From Desulfobacterales bacterium (GTDB lineage Bacteria > Desulfobacterota > Desulfobacteria > Desulfobacterales > JALSRD01): a DNA stretch of 64,000 nucleotides. Below, piece after piece: positions 34,817 to 44,095 of this stretch (position 1 is its first letter; each line of letters starts with the position of its first letter). The stretch lies in NCBI GenBank assembly GCA_026984935.1, contig JALSRD010000100.1, positions 1 to 64,000 on the forward strand. The letters are read 5' to 3'. The position numbers were made by a program, and so were the translations under genes. Under the pieces are notes generated by a model. The model was given only the letters and a program-made list of their open reading frames with translations, ran no database searches and had not been told where the DNA came from.

Positions 34817-35778
34817 GACCACTCAATCATAACCGGAAACTGCGTGTCGGGGTAATCGGCGTAGGATACCTGGGCAAGTTTCACGCCGAAAAATATGCCC
34901 GCATGGAGCAGGTTGAGCTGGTGGGCGTGGCCGATATCAACGCTTCCAGGGCTACGGAGACCGCCCGGCGTTATCACACCCAGGCCTTTACGGATCACCG
35001 CCAGCTGCTGAACGGGGTCGATGCCGTCAGTGTGGTGGTGCCGACGCCGGCGCATTTTGCGGTGGGCATGGATTTTCTGCGGCACGATGTCGATGTGCTG
35101 ATCGAAAAGCCCCTGACCACCTCGCTGGCGGAGGCCGACGAGCTGATCCGGATTTCCGAAGAACGGGGGCTGATCGTTCAGGTGGGGCATCTGGAACGCT
35201 ACAACCCGGCAGTGATCGCCCTGCGGAACTATGTGGAACGGCCGCTTTTTATCGAATCCCACCGCTTGAGCACCTTCAAACCCCGTTGTACCGACGTGAG
35301 TGTGGTGCTCGATCTGATGATTCACGACATCGATATCATATTGAATTTCGTCCAGTCGGATGTCGCGCAGATCCATGCGGCGGGAGCGCCGGTGACTTCC
35401 GACCAGGTGGATATTGCCAATGCGAGGCTGCAGTTTGCCAACGGCTGCGTGGCCAATGTCACCGCCAGCAGGATCTCGACCCGCAACCAGCGGAAAATCC
35501 GGGTGTTCCAGAAAAAAGGGTATATCTCCGTCGATTTCGCCAAACGTGAGATCGTCCGTATCCAGCCCAACTGCGAGGCTACCGGCGGCCTGCTGCCCGG
35601 TATGGATATTCAGCAGCACTGTTTTACAGCTTCGGACGCATTGGAGGATGAACTGCGGGCGTTCGTGGAAAATGTGCGCGGTCGCCGGGCACCCAGCGTG
35701 TCAGCCCGTGTGGGCCGCCGGGCGCTGGGCGTGGCACTGAATATCGTGGCGCAGATCAACTCAGGCAGCCGTTCCTGA
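34813..35778 (+). CDS. Gfo/Idh/MocA-family NAD(P)-dependent oxidoreductase
   Basis: The 321-residue protein has a Rossmann motif GVIGVGYLGKFHAEKY, the catalytic EKP in VDVLIEKPLTTS, and the C-terminal alpha/beta domain with VLDLMIHDIDII. Its place inside the lipid A block, coupled to lpxI (ATGA) and just ahead of lpxB, suggests action on a sugar nucleotide of lipid A synthesis. GnnA of Acidithiobacillus ferrooxidans is in the same family, lies between lpxA and lpxB, and oxidises UDP-GlcNAc at C3. That parallel is suggestive, but no GnnB-type aminotransferase is present here. The ATG at 34813 is chosen. Confidence 0.88.
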   Translation: MRPLNHNRKLRVGVIGVGYLGKFHAEKYARMEQVELVGVADINASRATETARRYHTQAFTDHRQLLNGVDAVSVVVPTPAHFAVGMDFLRHDVDVLIEKPLTTSLAEADELIRISEERGLIVQVGHLERYNPAVIALRNYVERPLFIESHRLSTFKPRCTDVSVVLDLMIHDIDIILNFVQSDVAQIHAAGAPVTSDQVDIANARLQFANGCVANVTASRISTRNQRKIRVFQKKGYISVDFAKREIVRIQPNCEATGGLLPGMDIQQHCFTASDALEDELRAFVENVRGRRAPSVSARVGRRALGVALNIVAQINSGSRS

Positions 35779-35795
35779 ACCCCCGTCGTCGGCAG

Positions 35796-36935
35796 ATGAA
35801 GAAATCCATGCCACAGCCGCCAAAATCGGTTATGATCATCGCCGGTGAGGCATCGGGCGACCGGCATGGCGCCATGCTCGTGGCGGCCATGCGCCGGCGC
35901 CATACAGGCCTTTCATTTTGGGGTGTTGGTGGGGAGGCACTGAAAGCCGCCGGTGTGCGCCTGCTGGTCGATGCGGCGACGCTTTCGGTGGTGGGGATTA
36001 CCGAGGTGGTCTCCAAGCTTGCCGGCCTGGCGGCAGCCCTGCGCACGGTTAAGGGCGCCATGCTGCGTCTGCAGCCCGACCTGCTGATTCTGATCGATTT
36101 CCCGGATTTCAATCTGCACCTGGCGGCTTTCGCCAAAAAAAACGGGATTTCCGTGCTTTACTATATCAGTCCCCAGATCTGGGCGTGGCGGCCCGGCCGT
36201 GTGAAAAAGATCAAGCAGCGCGTGGACCACATGGCGGTTATTCTGCCCTTTGAAGCCGATTTCTACCGCCGCCACCATGTGCCGGTGACCTTTGTGGGGC
36301 ACCCGTTGCTGGATACGGTGGCGCCTTCCCGTCCGACCGCTTTCCACCCTGAACCGTTGGTCGGCCTTCTGCCGGGATCCCGTGACGGCGAAGTTTTGCG
36401 CCACCTGCCGATGATGCTGGCAGCCGCCCGGCGGCTCCGCAAGCAGATGCCTGGCTGCCGTTTCTTGGTTTCGGTGGCGCCGGGTCTGGAACCGGCCATG
36501 GTTGCATCGCTGGTGAAACGCCATGCAAAGTCCCTGCCCGTTGAAATCGTTGCCGGTGGCGCCGGTCGGATTTTGCCGCGTTGTGCTCTGGCGGTGGCCG
36601 TATCCGGAACGGTGACGCTTGAGGCAGCCATTTTTGGAACGCCCACGGTGATTATCTATCGGGTTTCGGCCCTCAGCTACGCACTGGGACGTCTGCTCAT
36701 CCGGGTCGATAACATCGGCCTGGTCAACCTCATCGCCGGCCGGCGCCTTTGCCCCGAGCTGATTCAAAAGCAGGCCACGGCCGACAATATCGCGCGCGCG
36801 CTTTACGCCATGCTGCACGATCGCGCGCAACTCCGGCGGTTGAGCCGCCGTGTGCTCGATCTGCGCGCCCGACTGGGCGGCCCCGGCGCCTCCGGGCGGG
36901 TTGCCGATATCGCTTGCAGAATGCTTTATCCCTGA
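35796..36935 (+). CDS. lpxB: lipid-A-disaccharide synthase
   Basis: The 379-residue GT19 enzyme condenses lipid X with UDP-diacylglucosamine. It begins VMIIAGEASGDRHGA, then shows VVGITEVVSKL, YYISPQIWAWRPGRV, FVGHPLLD, LLPGSRDGEV and AVSGTVTLEAAIFGTPTVIIY. All are canonical LpxB blocks and the length is normal. It acts at the inner face of the cytoplasmic membrane. An alternative start four codons downstream is possible. Confidence 0.96.
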   Translation: MKKSMPQPPKSVMIIAGEASGDRHGAMLVAAMRRRHTGLSFWGVGGEALKAAGVRLLVDAATLSVVGITEVVSKLAGLAAALRTVKGAMLRLQPDLLILIDFPDFNLHLAAFAKKNGISVLYYISPQIWAWRPGRVKKIKQRVDHMAVILPFEADFYRRHHVPVTFVGHPLLDTVAPSRPTAFHPEPLVGLLPGSRDGEVLRHLPMMLAAARRLRKQMPGCRFLVSVAPGLEPAMVASLVKRHAKSLPVEIVAGGAGRILPRCALAVAVSGTVTLEAAIFGTPTVIIYRVSALSYALGRLLIRVDNIGLVNLIAGRRLCPELIQKQATADNIARALYAMLHDRAQLRRLSRRVLDLRARLGGPGASGRVADIACRMLYP

Positions 36936-36973
36936 ACATGGTTCAGACAGTCGGAATATAACGAGAACCTCTC

Positions 36974-38752
36974 ATGAAAATATTTCCCAATTTCAAACTG
37001 ACACCGCGGCACAAAGCGCTGCTGGCCCTCATCAAGGCCCAGCGCCTGCGCCTGTTCGGCGGGATGGTCTGTATGCTGATTCTGGCCGCTTCGACTTCCG
37101 CCTCCGCTTTTCTGGTCAAACCGGTGCTCGATGACATTTTTTTCAAGAAAAACGCCCAGCTGCTGATGATCATCCCGCTGGTGGTCGTAGGGCTTTACCT
37201 CCTGCGGGGGTTGGGGATGTACGGCCAGGAGTACCTGATGAGCTACGTGGGCCAGGAGATCATCATGCAGCTGCGCAACCGGCTCTACGCCCATATCCAG
37301 AGCCTGCCGCTGGCCTTTTTCCACCGCGAACGGACCGGCGTGCTGATGTCGCGCATTACCAACGACGTTAACATCGTCAAGAACATGGTGTCAACGGCGG
37401 TAACCGGAGCCCTGCGGGACGGTTTCACCATTGTCGGCCTGACGTTTGTGATTTTCTACCGTGACTGGAAGCTGGCGCTGTATGCCATGATCATCCTGCC
37501 GGTGGCCTTTTTCCCGGTTATCGAGTTCGGCCGCCGCATCCGGCGGGTGAGCACCGGGTGCCAGGAGGCCATGGCGGAACTGAACGCGATGCTGCACGAA
37601 ACCTTTTCCGGCAGCAAGATCGTCAAGGCTTTCGGCATGGAAAAGTATGAAAGCCGGCGTTTCAATGGGAAAACCCATAAGCTCTTTTCACTGGAGATGA
37701 AAAACGCCAAAACCAAATCGCTGTCTTCGCCGGTAATGGAATTTCTGGGCGGCGTGGGCATCGCTTTTATCATCTGGTACGGCGGCTACCGTGTGATCAA
37801 CGGTACCTCCACGGCGGGGACCTTTTTTTCGTTCATGGCGGCGGTGCTGATGCTCTACGATCCGGTCAAAAAGCTGGCCCGCCTGAACAATGCCATCCAG
37901 GAGGGCATGTCTGCGGCAGACCGCATTTTCGACGTCCTGGAGCACAAAAACGACATCGGCGATCCGCCGGAACCGGTTTCTTTGGCATGGAAACCCCATG
38001 CGGTGGCCTTTGAGCACGTTTTTTTCGCCTACGAGCGGGAAAAGGGAATGGCACTGGAAGATATCAACCTGATCGTGCAGCCCGGGGAGGTACTGGCCAT
38101 CGTTGGCATGAGCGGCGGCGGCAAAACGTCGCTGGTTAACCTGATCCCCCGCTTCTACGACGTCAGCCGGGGGCGTATCACCATCGACGGTATCGATATC
38201 CGCAATGTGGGGGTGCAGGCGCTGCGGCGGCAGATCGCCATCGTGACCCAGGAGCCGATCCTCTTCGACGACTCGGTGCGCAACAACATCGCCTACGGCA
38301 ACCCGCGGGCGTCGCTGTCCGAAATCCGGCAGGCCGCCCGGGCGGCCTATGCGCTGGATTTCATCGAAAGACTCCCGCAGGGTTTTGACACCGGCATCGG
38401 GGAGCTGGGGGAACGCCTCTCCGGCGGCGAACGCCAGCGCCTGTGCGTCGCGCGGGCCCTTTTGAAGGATGCGCCGGTGCTGATTCTCGATGAGGCGACC
38501 TCCGCCCTGGACAGTGAAGCCGAAATGCTGGTGCAAAAGGCACTGGCCAACCTGATGCAGGGCCGTACCACTTTTGTAATCGCCCATCGCATGTCCACCG
38601 TCGCCTATGCCCACCGTGTTGTGGTCGTCATGGGAGGCCGCATCGTGGAAGAAGGCTGTCACGACGAACTTTTGCAAAAGGGCGGCGAGTACCGCCGGCT
38701 GTACCAGATGCAGTTTGAAAACAGCCGGGCGTCACAGGCGGTCGCTCCATGA
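36974..38752 (+). CDS. msbA: lipid A export ABC transporter MsbA
   Basis: The 592-residue half-transporter flips core-lipid A across the inner membrane. Six transmembrane helices (about 20-310) precede a nucleotide-binding domain with Walker A GMSGGGKT, signature LSGGERQRLCVARAL, Walker B LILDEATSALD and the switch His in FVIAHRMSTV. Its position among lpx and lpt genes supports MsbA over other exporters. It overlaps lptF by 4 bases. Confidence 0.94.
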   Translation: MKIFPNFKLTPRHKALLALIKAQRLRLFGGMVCMLILAASTSASAFLVKPVLDDIFFKKNAQLLMIIPLVVVGLYLLRGLGMYGQEYLMSYVGQEIIMQLRNRLYAHIQSLPLAFFHRERTGVLMSRITNDVNIVKNMVSTAVTGALRDGFTIVGLTFVIFYRDWKLALYAMIILPVAFFPVIEFGRRIRRVSTGCQEAMAELNAMLHETFSGSKIVKAFGMEKYESRRFNGKTHKLFSLEMKNAKTKSLSSPVMEFLGGVGIAFIIWYGGYRVINGTSTAGTFFSFMAAVLMLYDPVKKLARLNNAIQEGMSAADRIFDVLEHKNDIGDPPEPVSLAWKPHAVAFEHVFFAYEREKGMALEDINLIVQPGEVLAIVGMSGGGKTSLVNLIPRFYDVSRGRITIDGIDIRNVGVQALRRQIAIVTQEPILFDDSVRNNIAYGNPRASLSEIRQAARAAYALDFIERLPQGFDTGIGELGERLSGGERQRLCVARALLKDAPVLILDEATSALDSEAEMLVQKALANLMQGRTTFVIAHRMSTVAYAHRVVVVMGGRIVEEGCHDELLQKGGEYRRLYQMQFENSRASQAVAP

Positions 38753-39948
38753 AAATCAACACGCTGGTCAATCGCTACCTTTTGCGGGAGATGCTGCCGC
38801 CCTTTGTGCTCAACATGGTGTTTTTCAGTCTCATTTTCCTGATGAGCCAGATACTGGAAATCACCAACATGATCGTCAACTACCACATCAGCATGTCCAC
38901 CATCCTGCGCATGGTGGTCTATTCACTGCCCTATTTCATGGTGTACGTGCTGCCCATGTCGGTAATGATGGGAATCCTGCTCACGTTTCTGCGCCTTTCA
39001 AACGATCGCGAAATCCTGGCGCTGAAAGCCGGCGGCGTGAGCCTGGCGGCGTTGCTGCCGGCGGTGCTGGTTTTCTGCATGGCAGGCAGCCTGTTGACGG
39101 CCTTTACCACCATTTACGCCATGCCCTGGGGGCAGACCGCGCTCAAAAGACTGACCTACGAAGTCGCCGCCCGGCACTTCGATGTGGGGATGAAGCCCGG
39201 CACTTTCAACAACAGCTTCAACGGCATTACCATTTACGTCAGCCAGATCGACAAAAAACATCGCCAACTCAAGGACGTTTTCATCGAAGACCACCGCACG
39301 GCCGACAGGGTTCAGACCCTGGTGGCGCCGCGGGGTCGGCTGCTGCAGGATCCGGCCAGGATGGCGGCTCAGCTGCGCCTGTTCGACGGCATTATCCACC
39401 AGGCGGACATCGACAGCCGCACGGTGAACACGGTGCACTTCGCAAGGTACGACATCAATCTCGACGTTCAGCGTTCCCTGGCCCACACACGCTCCCAGGA
39501 CAAGGATGAAATCGAGATGAGCCTGGCTGAACTGCGCCGGTTTTTGAACAGCGATGCCCCCCGCAATACACGCTATTTCCTGGTGATGATCGAGTATCAG
39601 AAGAAATTTTCAATCCCCTTTGCCTGCTTTGCCCTGGGATTGCTGGCTGTGCCGCTGGGCGTGCGCACGCGTTTTGCCAAGCGCTCTTTCGGCCTTTCCC
39701 TGGGACTGCTGGCATTTTTGCTCTACTACCTGCTGCAGTCGGCGGGCGTGGTCTTCGGGGAAACCGGCAAGTATCCGCCCGTTGTCGGCATGTGGATGCC
39801 CAATGTGGTGCTGGGCGGTATCGGCATCTTCCTGTTCATCCGCACGCTTTATGAGCGCCCGCTGACATTCGACTTTCTGCAGCGTCTGGCGATCTGCTGG
39901 CCGGCACGTCTTTCCCGGCGTTCCGCCGCCTGCCGCCGGGGAGACTGA
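38749..39948 (+). CDS. lptF: LPS export permease LptF
   Basis: The 399-residue inner-membrane protein of the YjgP/YjgQ family has N-terminal helices (LLREMLPPFVLNMVFFSLIFLM), a periplasmic beta-jellyroll, and C-terminal helices (FACFALGLLAVPLGVR). With LptG and the LptB ATPase it extracts LPS from the inner membrane. The coupling segment NDREILALKAGGVS is typical. LptB, LptA and LptC are not encoded in the window. Confidence 0.92.
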   Translation: MKINTLVNRYLLREMLPPFVLNMVFFSLIFLMSQILEITNMIVNYHISMSTILRMVVYSLPYFMVYVLPMSVMMGILLTFLRLSNDREILALKAGGVSLAALLPAVLVFCMAGSLLTAFTTIYAMPWGQTALKRLTYEVAARHFDVGMKPGTFNNSFNGITIYVSQIDKKHRQLKDVFIEDHRTADRVQTLVAPRGRLLQDPARMAAQLRLFDGIIHQADIDSRTVNTVHFARYDINLDVQRSLAHTRSQDKDEIEMSLAELRRFLNSDAPRNTRYFLVMIEYQKKFSIPFACFALGLLAVPLGVRTRFAKRSFGLSLGLLAFLLYYLLQSAGVVFGETGKYPPVVGMWMPNVVLGGIGIFLFIRTLYERPLTFDFLQRLAICWPARLSRRSAACRRGD

Positions 39949-39968
39949 TGTTTTAACGATCCGCGCGC

Positions 39969-41045
39969 ATGTCTATCATATCCAAATATATCATACGCGA
40001 AGTAACGCGCCATTTTGCGCTGATCCTGCTGGCGGTCATCGGAATCTACATATCCGTCGATTTTTTTGAAAAGATCGACAATTTCATGGAGTCCGGCGTG
40101 GCGCTGACGCGCATGATTCCGTTCTTTTTGTACAAAATTCCCTTCATCGTGGTGCAGATCCTGCCCGTGGGCGTTCTGCTGTCCGTGCTGGTGGTGCTGG
40201 GGGTCATGAAGCGCAACAATGAACTCATGGCCCTTAAAGCCGGTGGTATCAGTATGTTCAAGATCGTCAGGATCGTTGCGGCGGTGGGGCTGGTCGCCAG
40301 CATGCTGCTCTTTTTCCTTTCAGAGGTCGTCGTGCCGCTGAGTATCCGCAAGTCGAACCAGATCTGGATGGGCGAGGTGCGCAAAAAATTCCCTTTGAAA
40401 TCGGAGCGCAAAAATATCTGGATCAAGGAGAATCGCCGCATTATCCACATCGTGTACTTCAATCCGGTGAAAAACTCGATCCACGGGATCACCGTCAATT
40501 ATTTTGATAAAAACTTCAAACTGGTCCGCCGGCTGGACGCCAAATCCGGAATTTTCCGGCAGGGGCACTGGGTGCTGCAAGATGTCATGACGCAGCATTT
40601 GAATCCTGCCACCGGAAGCTATGACATCACGTCCCGTGTACGGGCGGCCAAAAAGTTCGACTTCAAACCGCGGGATCTGCGACGCATGACCCGTCGAGCG
40701 GCTGAAATGGGATTCTGGGAACTGTGGCGTTACGTGAAAAAAATCGAGGCCGAAGGGTACGACTCCACCAAGTTGCGCGTCGATCTGCAGGCCAAGGTCG
40801 CCTTTCCGCTGGTTTGTGTGGTGTTGTGCATCTTGGGTGCCGGGCTGTCCCTGGAGCAGAAAAAAACGGAAGGGATCGCCGTGATGATCGCCTACGGACT
40901 GGCGGCCTCCTTTTTATACTGGGTTTTTTACAGTTTCTGTGTGTCGCTGGGCTATGGTGAAATGCTGCCGCCGGCAGTGGCCGTGTGGCTGGCCAACGTT
41001 ATCTTCCTGTGCATGGGTGTCTTTATCCTGCTCAAGGCCGAATAG
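39969..41045 (+). CDS. lptG: LPS export permease LptG
   Basis: The 358-residue protein is the second YjgP/YjgQ permease. It has the start SIISKYIIREVTRHF, the coupling segment NNELMALKAGGISM, a periplasmic domain, and the terminal helices (AFPLVCVVLCILGAGLSL). It pairs with LptF encoded 20 bases upstream. The order lptF then lptG and the shorter C-terminus support the assignment. Confidence 0.92.
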   Translation: MSIISKYIIREVTRHFALILLAVIGIYISVDFFEKIDNFMESGVALTRMIPFFLYKIPFIVVQILPVGVLLSVLVVLGVMKRNNELMALKAGGISMFKIVRIVAAVGLVASMLLFFLSEVVVPLSIRKSNQIWMGEVRKKFPLKSERKNIWIKENRRIIHIVYFNPVKNSIHGITVNYFDKNFKLVRRLDAKSGIFRQGHWVLQDVMTQHLNPATGSYDITSRVRAAKKFDFKPRDLRRMTRRAAEMGFWELWRYVKKIEAEGYDSTKLRVDLQAKVAFPLVCVVLCILGAGLSLEQKKTEGIAVMIAYGLAASFLYWVFYSFCVSLGYGEMLPPAVAVWLANVIFLCMGVFILLKAE

Positions 41046-41085
41046 CCGTTCTTGGGCGCGTCAAGAGGGGAAGACGTAAAACCAG

Positions 41086-42219
41086 ATGGTAGCCGGACGG
41101 CTCAAAGACAAATCCCGGAACCTGCCGGCCGGCGATGGCGGCCTGCGGCCGCCGCTGACCTGGCTCTTGGGCGCTGCTGCGGCCGTTTACGGCGGCGCGG
41201 TGCGGATGCGTGCCGACTGCTACCGGCACAGCCTGCTGGCAAGGCCCAGGCGCTTGGGCTGCCCGGTGATTTCCATCGGCAACCTGAGCGCCGGCGGCAC
41301 CGGCAAAACGCCCATGGCGATCCTGGTGGCCGGCCGGTTGTGCGATCGCGGCTGGCGGGTGGTGGTGCTCAGCCGGGGATACGGCGGGCGTGCCGAAAGG
41401 CACGGCGGGGTCGTCAGCGATGGCCGGTCACTTCTCATGAATCCGGCCATGGCCGGAGATGAGCCTTTTCTCATGGCCGTGACGCTGCCACAGGTCCCGG
41501 TGATCGTGGGGCGGGACCGGCATGCCGCCGGCATGCAGGCGCTGGAAAAGTTCGCTGCCCAGGTGCTGGTCTTGGACGACGGATTTCAGCATCTGCGGCT
41601 GGCCAGGGATCTGGATGTCGTCCTGCTGGACGCGGCGGATCCGCTGGCCGGCGGGAGGCTCATACCACGCGGCATGCTGCGCGAGCCGCCTGCCGCACTG
41701 AGCCGGGCGCATACCGTCGTGCTCACGCGCGCCGGCAGGCTGACACCGCAGGTACTGGCCGCACGCACGGCACAGGTGCGCCGGTGGTGCCCCCGGGCGC
41801 CGATTTTTGCAGCGCGCCATGCAGCCTTTGTGCGGGGCATGGCCGCAGCCGGCCGCCTGCCGCCCCCGGCAGTGCCCCTTCCGGCGGCGGCCGGTCTCGG
41901 CGGGCGGGCGCTGTTTGCCTTTTCGGGCATTGCACGCAACGCCGATTTCCGGCGCAGCGTCGTGCGCCTCGGCGGGCGCATCGCCGGCTACCGGGAGTTT
42001 AGCGACCACCATGCCTATACGCCCAATGACCAGGCGGCCGTCATCCACGCCGCGCAGCAAGCCGGTGCCGAGGCGCTGGTGACATCCGAAAAGGACTACG
42101 TCCGGCTGGCACGGCCCTTCCGGTGGCCCCTCGATCTGCTGGTCCTGGGCGTCAGGATGCAGCTGCTGGACGCATCCTGCGCTTTCAACGGCCTGTTGGA
42201 ATCCGTGGTCAGGCCTTGA
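41086..42219 (+). CDS. lpxK: tetraacyldisaccharide 4'-kinase LpxK
   Basis: The 377-residue kinase makes lipid IVA. It has the P-loop GNLSAGGTGKTPM, SRGYGGRAERHGGVV, GDEPFLMA, the DDGFQHLRLARDLDVVLLDA block and TSEKDYVRLA. The N-terminus has one membrane-associated segment. It is the last gene of the block, and its 3' end overlaps the convergent osmC-like gene by 11 bases. Confidence 0.95.
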   Translation: MVAGRLKDKSRNLPAGDGGLRPPLTWLLGAAAAVYGGAVRMRADCYRHSLLARPRRLGCPVISIGNLSAGGTGKTPMAILVAGRLCDRGWRVVVLSRGYGGRAERHGGVVSDGRSLLMNPAMAGDEPFLMAVTLPQVPVIVGRDRHAAGMQALEKFAAQVLVLDDGFQHLRLARDLDVVLLDAADPLAGGRLIPRGMLREPPAALSRAHTVVLTRAGRLTPQVLAARTAQVRRWCPRAPIFAARHAAFVRGMAAAGRLPPPAVPLPAAAGLGGRALFAFSGIARNADFRRSVVRLGGRIAGYREFSDHHAYTPNDQAAVIHAAQQAGAEALVTSEKDYVRLARPFRWPLDLLVLGVRMQLLDASCAFNGLLESVVRP

Positions 42220-42604
42220 CGGCCTGAATGTCGAAGGCCGGCGGGTGGGTGAGGTGCTTTTTCACCGTGCACAACCCGGCCGTGCGGATCAGGGCCTCCC
42301 GGTAGCGGTCCGGGAAGTCCTGGGGCAGCAGGATTCTGATGGATACGTTTTCCACCATGCGGGTTTTTTCGTTGCGGTCGAAACGCAGCACCAGCCTGAT
42401 GCCGGTGGCGTCGATGCCGCGGTTGCGGCAGAAATAGAGGATATAGACGCCGGTGCAGGTGCCGATGGATGACAGAAAAACGTCGAAGGGTTCAGGTGCG
42501 CTGCCGTCGCCGCCGCTTTCACGGGGCTGGTCGGTGTGCACCGTGAATCCCTTGTAGCTGGAATCGACGCGCAGGTTGCCGGGGAAACAGACCTCCATTT
42601 CCAT
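42209..42604 (-). CDS. OsmC-family peroxiredoxin-like protein
   Basis: The 131-residue protein has the two redox cysteines of the OsmC/Ohr fold, in LSSIGTCTGVYI and TAGLCTVKKHLTHPP, and the PEPFDVFLSSIG loop. Such proteins reduce organic hydroperoxides or act on other thiols; this one resembles the general OsmC/YhfA subgroup rather than Ohr. Start ATG 42604 has aaggaaa upstream. It is convergent with lpxK. Confidence 0.9.
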   Translation of the reverse strand: MEMEVCFPGNLRVDSSYKGFTVHTDQPRESGGDGSAPEPFDVFLSSIGTCTGVYILYFCRNRGIDATGIRLVLRFDRNEKTRMVENVSIRILLPQDFPDRYREALIRTAGLCTVKKHLTHPPAFDIQAVKA

Positions 42605-42653
42605 GGTGTTTTCCTTTCGTGCGGATTAAAGGCCCATGCACTGCAGCCGGTGA

Positions 42654-43928
42654 TTAGGGCAGATAGCGGCAGATCAGGTCACAGGCCCGTTGCGTACCCC
42701 CCTGGCGCTGCCGGATGTAGCTGCCGGCTGCCGCCCGCACGGCTTTGCGGTCAGGGGGCTGTTTCAGATCATGGACCAGCAGAGCGGCGGCCTGCTGCCA
42801 GTTTGCGGCGACCTTGACGAGTCCTCGGCGGACGATGTCGGTGCCGATCCATTTAAAGTGTTCCCACCAGGGCCCGATGACCGGAATCACGCCGGCGAGC
42901 AGCGCTTCCAGAAAATTCTGTCCGCCCAGCGGCCGCAGGCTGGCGCCCACAAAGACGGCCGTCGAAAGGGCGTAAACCTGGGGCAGCTCGCCGAAAACAT
43001 CCCACAGGACCACGCTGCCGGCAGCCGCGTGCCCCCGGAGCTGCGAGCGCAGGCACCAGGGAAACGGCAGGCGGCCGAGGCGCTTTTCCCAGCTGCCGAC
43101 ACGTTGCAGGTGACGCGGGAAAAGTGCGATGATCGTCTCGGGGCAGCGCCTGAAAACATCGGCCATTGCTTTTTCCACAAGCGGTTCCTCCGGGCCCCTG
43201 ACCGACCCCAGGGTCAACAGTTTGGCAGCGGCCGGGAAAATTGCCGGCAGCCGGCCTTGCCGGGCCCGACCGGATGGCGGCGGTGCCAGGCGGTCGAACT
43301 TGATGTTGTGCATCGTATCGACGCGGGCGTGCGGGAAAAGGCGCCGGTAGCGCCCGGCATCGGCTTTTGAAACCGCAGCCACGTGGTCCGGCGCGATCTG
43401 CCGCCAGACCGCCGGCCACAGGCGGTACCGCCGCAGGCTGGTTGCCTCCAGTCTGGCGTTTATGATAAGGGTTCGGACGCCGCCGGATTTCAGCGCCCAC
43501 AGCATGCCGGGCCAGATTTCAGTCTCCAGCAGGACGGCCACGCGCGGTTTGACGGCAGCCACGGCCCGCTGCATGAGCGTGGGGCGGTCAAAGGGGAAAT
43601 AGGCCAGGTGCACGGTGGGTTGGCGCGCCTTTCGAGAGATTGCGGCGGCTGTTTTCAGAATATCCATGCCCTGGCGGGTTGTGGATGTCACCAGGACGGT
43701 ATGCGGGCCTCGGCGGGCCTGCAGCTGTGCCAGCAGGGATCCGGCCAGATGGGCTTCGCCGGCGGACGCCGCCTGGATCCACAGGTCGGCCGGCGGCGGC
43801 TGCTGCTTCAGCGTGCGCTGGGCGGCGCCTTCGGCCAGCCGCCGGTTGCGGCACAGAAACGGCATGGCCGCCTGCCAGCATCGGTCGTAGACTTTAAAGG
43901 CCGGCTTTACCAGTGGATTTTGTGGCAC
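42654..43928 (-). CDS. waaA: Kdo transferase (lipid IVA 3-deoxy-D-manno-octulosonate transferase)
   Basis: The 424-residue GT30 enzyme adds Kdo to lipid IVA at the inner membrane. It shows the catalytic Glu block ASAGEAHLAGSLL (VSVGE in most relatives), VTSTTRQGMDIL, YFPFDRP, LLETEIWPGML, INARLEATSLRRYR, GSVRGPEE and FVGASLRPLGGQNFLE. The track starts at a GTG at 43961, but the GTG at 43928 has aagagg 6 bases upstream and gives the usual length, so I chose it. It reads away from lpxL, behind a near-consensus promoter. Confidence 0.94.
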   Translation of the reverse strand: MPQNPLVKPAFKVYDRCWQAAMPFLCRNRRLAEGAAQRTLKQQPPPADLWIQAASAGEAHLAGSLLAQLQARRGPHTVLVTSTTRQGMDILKTAAAISRKARQPTVHLAYFPFDRPTLMQRAVAAVKPRVAVLLETEIWPGMLWALKSGGVRTLIINARLEATSLRRYRLWPAVWRQIAPDHVAAVSKADAGRYRRLFPHARVDTMHNIKFDRLAPPPSGRARQGRLPAIFPAAAKLLTLGSVRGPEEPLVEKAMADVFRRCPETIIALFPRHLQRVGSWEKRLGRLPFPWCLRSQLRGHAAAGSVVLWDVFGELPQVYALSTAVFVGASLRPLGGQNFLEALLAGVIPVIGPWWEHFKWIGTDIVRRGLVKVAANWQQAAALLVHDLKQPPDRKAVRAAAGSYIRQRQGGTQRACDLICRYLP

Positions 43929-43934
43929 GGATTT

Positions 43935-43940
43935 CCTCTT
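43935..43940 (-). promoter_or_regulatory. ribosome binding site deciding the waaA start
   Basis: AAGAGG lies 6 bases before the GTG at 43928, inside the longer track ORF, and supports the shorter protein. Confidence 0.6.
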
Positions 43941-44008
43941 TGCCCTGGGCGCGGCGCGCACGGCGGGTGTCCCGGGATGCGGTCTTTTCCCCGAAGTCGG
44001 TGCGCGCG

Positions 44009-44037
44009 ATCATAGTTAAAATCAGCGTCCCTGTCAA
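44009..44037 (-). promoter_or_regulatory. near-consensus sigma70 promoter of waaA
   Basis: On the minus strand TTGACA is followed by TATGAT after exactly 17 bases. The start near 44002 gives a leader of about 74 bases to the GTG at 43928. Confidence 0.65.
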
Positions 44038-44066
44038 TCCGGCCGCCCACAGCTGGCTTTTGCCGC

Positions 44067-44095
44067 TTGACAGCTGCGGGTGCGCCGTCTATTGG
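44067..44095 (+). promoter_or_regulatory. possible promoter toward lpxL
   Basis: TTGACA and TATTGG are separated by 17 bases, but the -10 is weak and lpxL starts about 350 bases further on. Confidence 0.25.
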
